A DNA stretch of 64,000 nucleotides. Origin: a virus. Position numbers and translations under genes: made by a program. The notes under the pieces were generated by a model, which did not search any database, had not been told where the DNA came from, and was given only the letters and a program-made list of their open reading frames with translations. Shown here piece after piece: positions 63,757 to 64,000 of this stretch; positions within the stretch are counted from its first letter, which is position 1, and each line of letters begins with the position of its first letter. The DNA lies in IMG/VR virus record IMGVR_UViG_3300044643_002008, positions 1 through 64,000 of that record, one strand, 5' to 3'.

Positions 63757-64000
63757 GTCATTTATTTCAGTAAATAAAGAAATTGATATAGATGTAAAGT
63801 CTGGCGAGTTTGTAATTAATTCAGGATTTGAAAAAATTGTACGACTTTTTGTCGAACCTGAAATAATTGATAACCAAGGTTCGGTGACTTCAGGTCAAAT
63901 ATCCATAAAGACAGCAATGCCATACATAGACGATGTTGTAGACACAATCTCTTCTGTGATGGAGTATCACGGCGTTGAGGGGTACCTTGACGGAAACACT
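63749..64000 (+). CDS. Partial gene at right edge, shares a YHG module
   Basis: ATG 63749 overlaps the previous stop by eight bases (ATGATTAG) and the frame stays open to the window end (84 codons). It reads IRSFISVNKEIDIDVKSGEF and later AMPYIDDVVDTISSVMEYHGVEGYL. The last part resembles DALELVKTVCDYHGIEM of the preceding protein, so the two share a module. The product is not identifiable from this part; it is probably a capsid-assembly protein. Confidence 0.65.
   Translation, partial: MIRSFISVNKEIDIDVKSGEFVINSGFEKIVRLFVEPEIIDNQGSVTSGQISIKTAMPYIDDVVDTISSVMEYHGVEGYLDGNT

Overview
The window is part of a large tailed-phage genome with a contractile tail (myovirus type). It has a tail sheath, tube, gp25-like, J-like, gpV-like and gp27-like baseplate genes, and a tape measure with a frameshifted tail assembly chaperone. 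The host is most likely an actinobacterium. A WhiB-like regulator, a proteasome-type Ntn hydrolase, a Rad52/22-type annealase, a DWQ-type metallophosphoesterase and several small proteins resemble actinobacteriophage families. A secreted protein with long Thr-rich linkers recalls Acidimicrobiia surface proteins, but that narrower host guess is only inference. I found no integrase, immunity repressor, tRNA or CRISPR array, so nothing here points to lysogeny.

Layout. Bases 485-2259 (+) carry replication-type proteins, two ribbon-helix-helix proteins and a small orphan gene. Bases 2270-8062 are an early or accessory region of alternating strands: zinc-finger protein, a 5-cytosine methyltransferase split by a frameshift, macro domain protein, WhiB, proteasome-like hydrolase, metallophosphoesterase and a winged-helix regulator. 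At least four promoters here have a -35, a 17-base spacer and a -10 that ends 6-8 bases before the start codon, so the mRNAs are probably leaderless.

From 53811 down to 8017 lies one nearly uninterrupted minus-strand block of about 45 kb. In transcription order it encodes a RuvC-like resolvase, two ParB-like proteins with a PAPS-reductase-like protein, head-tail connectors, tail terminator, sheath, tube, tail assembly chaperones, tape measure, baseplate hub and wedge, tail fibres (a 1955-residue collagen-like fibre and Gly-rich or His-rich fibres), a modification cassette (2OG-Fe(II) oxygenase, tryptophan-halogenase-like flavoenzyme, GT4 glycosyltransferase), a secreted FN3/Thr-rich protein and a lysis cassette (small membrane proteins and an M15-type endolysin).

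Bases 54295-58415 (-) hold the recombination and packaging genes (HNH, RecB/Cas4-like nuclease, Rad52-like annealase, TerL). A single structural-type gene on the plus strand (53897-54244), with its own ribosome site and terminator, interrupts the minus block. Bases 58483-64000 (+) run divergently from terL: membrane protein, portal-MuF fusion, a very large protease-containing polyprotein and the start of a further gene. The major capsid protein is not in the window and probably lies beyond its right edge.

The most interesting idea is that the collagen-like fibre is modified by the neighbouring hydroxylase, glycosyltransferase and halogenase. Also notable are an IbrA/IbrB-like ParB/PAPS-reductase set, a repeated virion module inside the baseplate hub, the leaderless promoter set, and a protease polyprotein with several unexplained domains.
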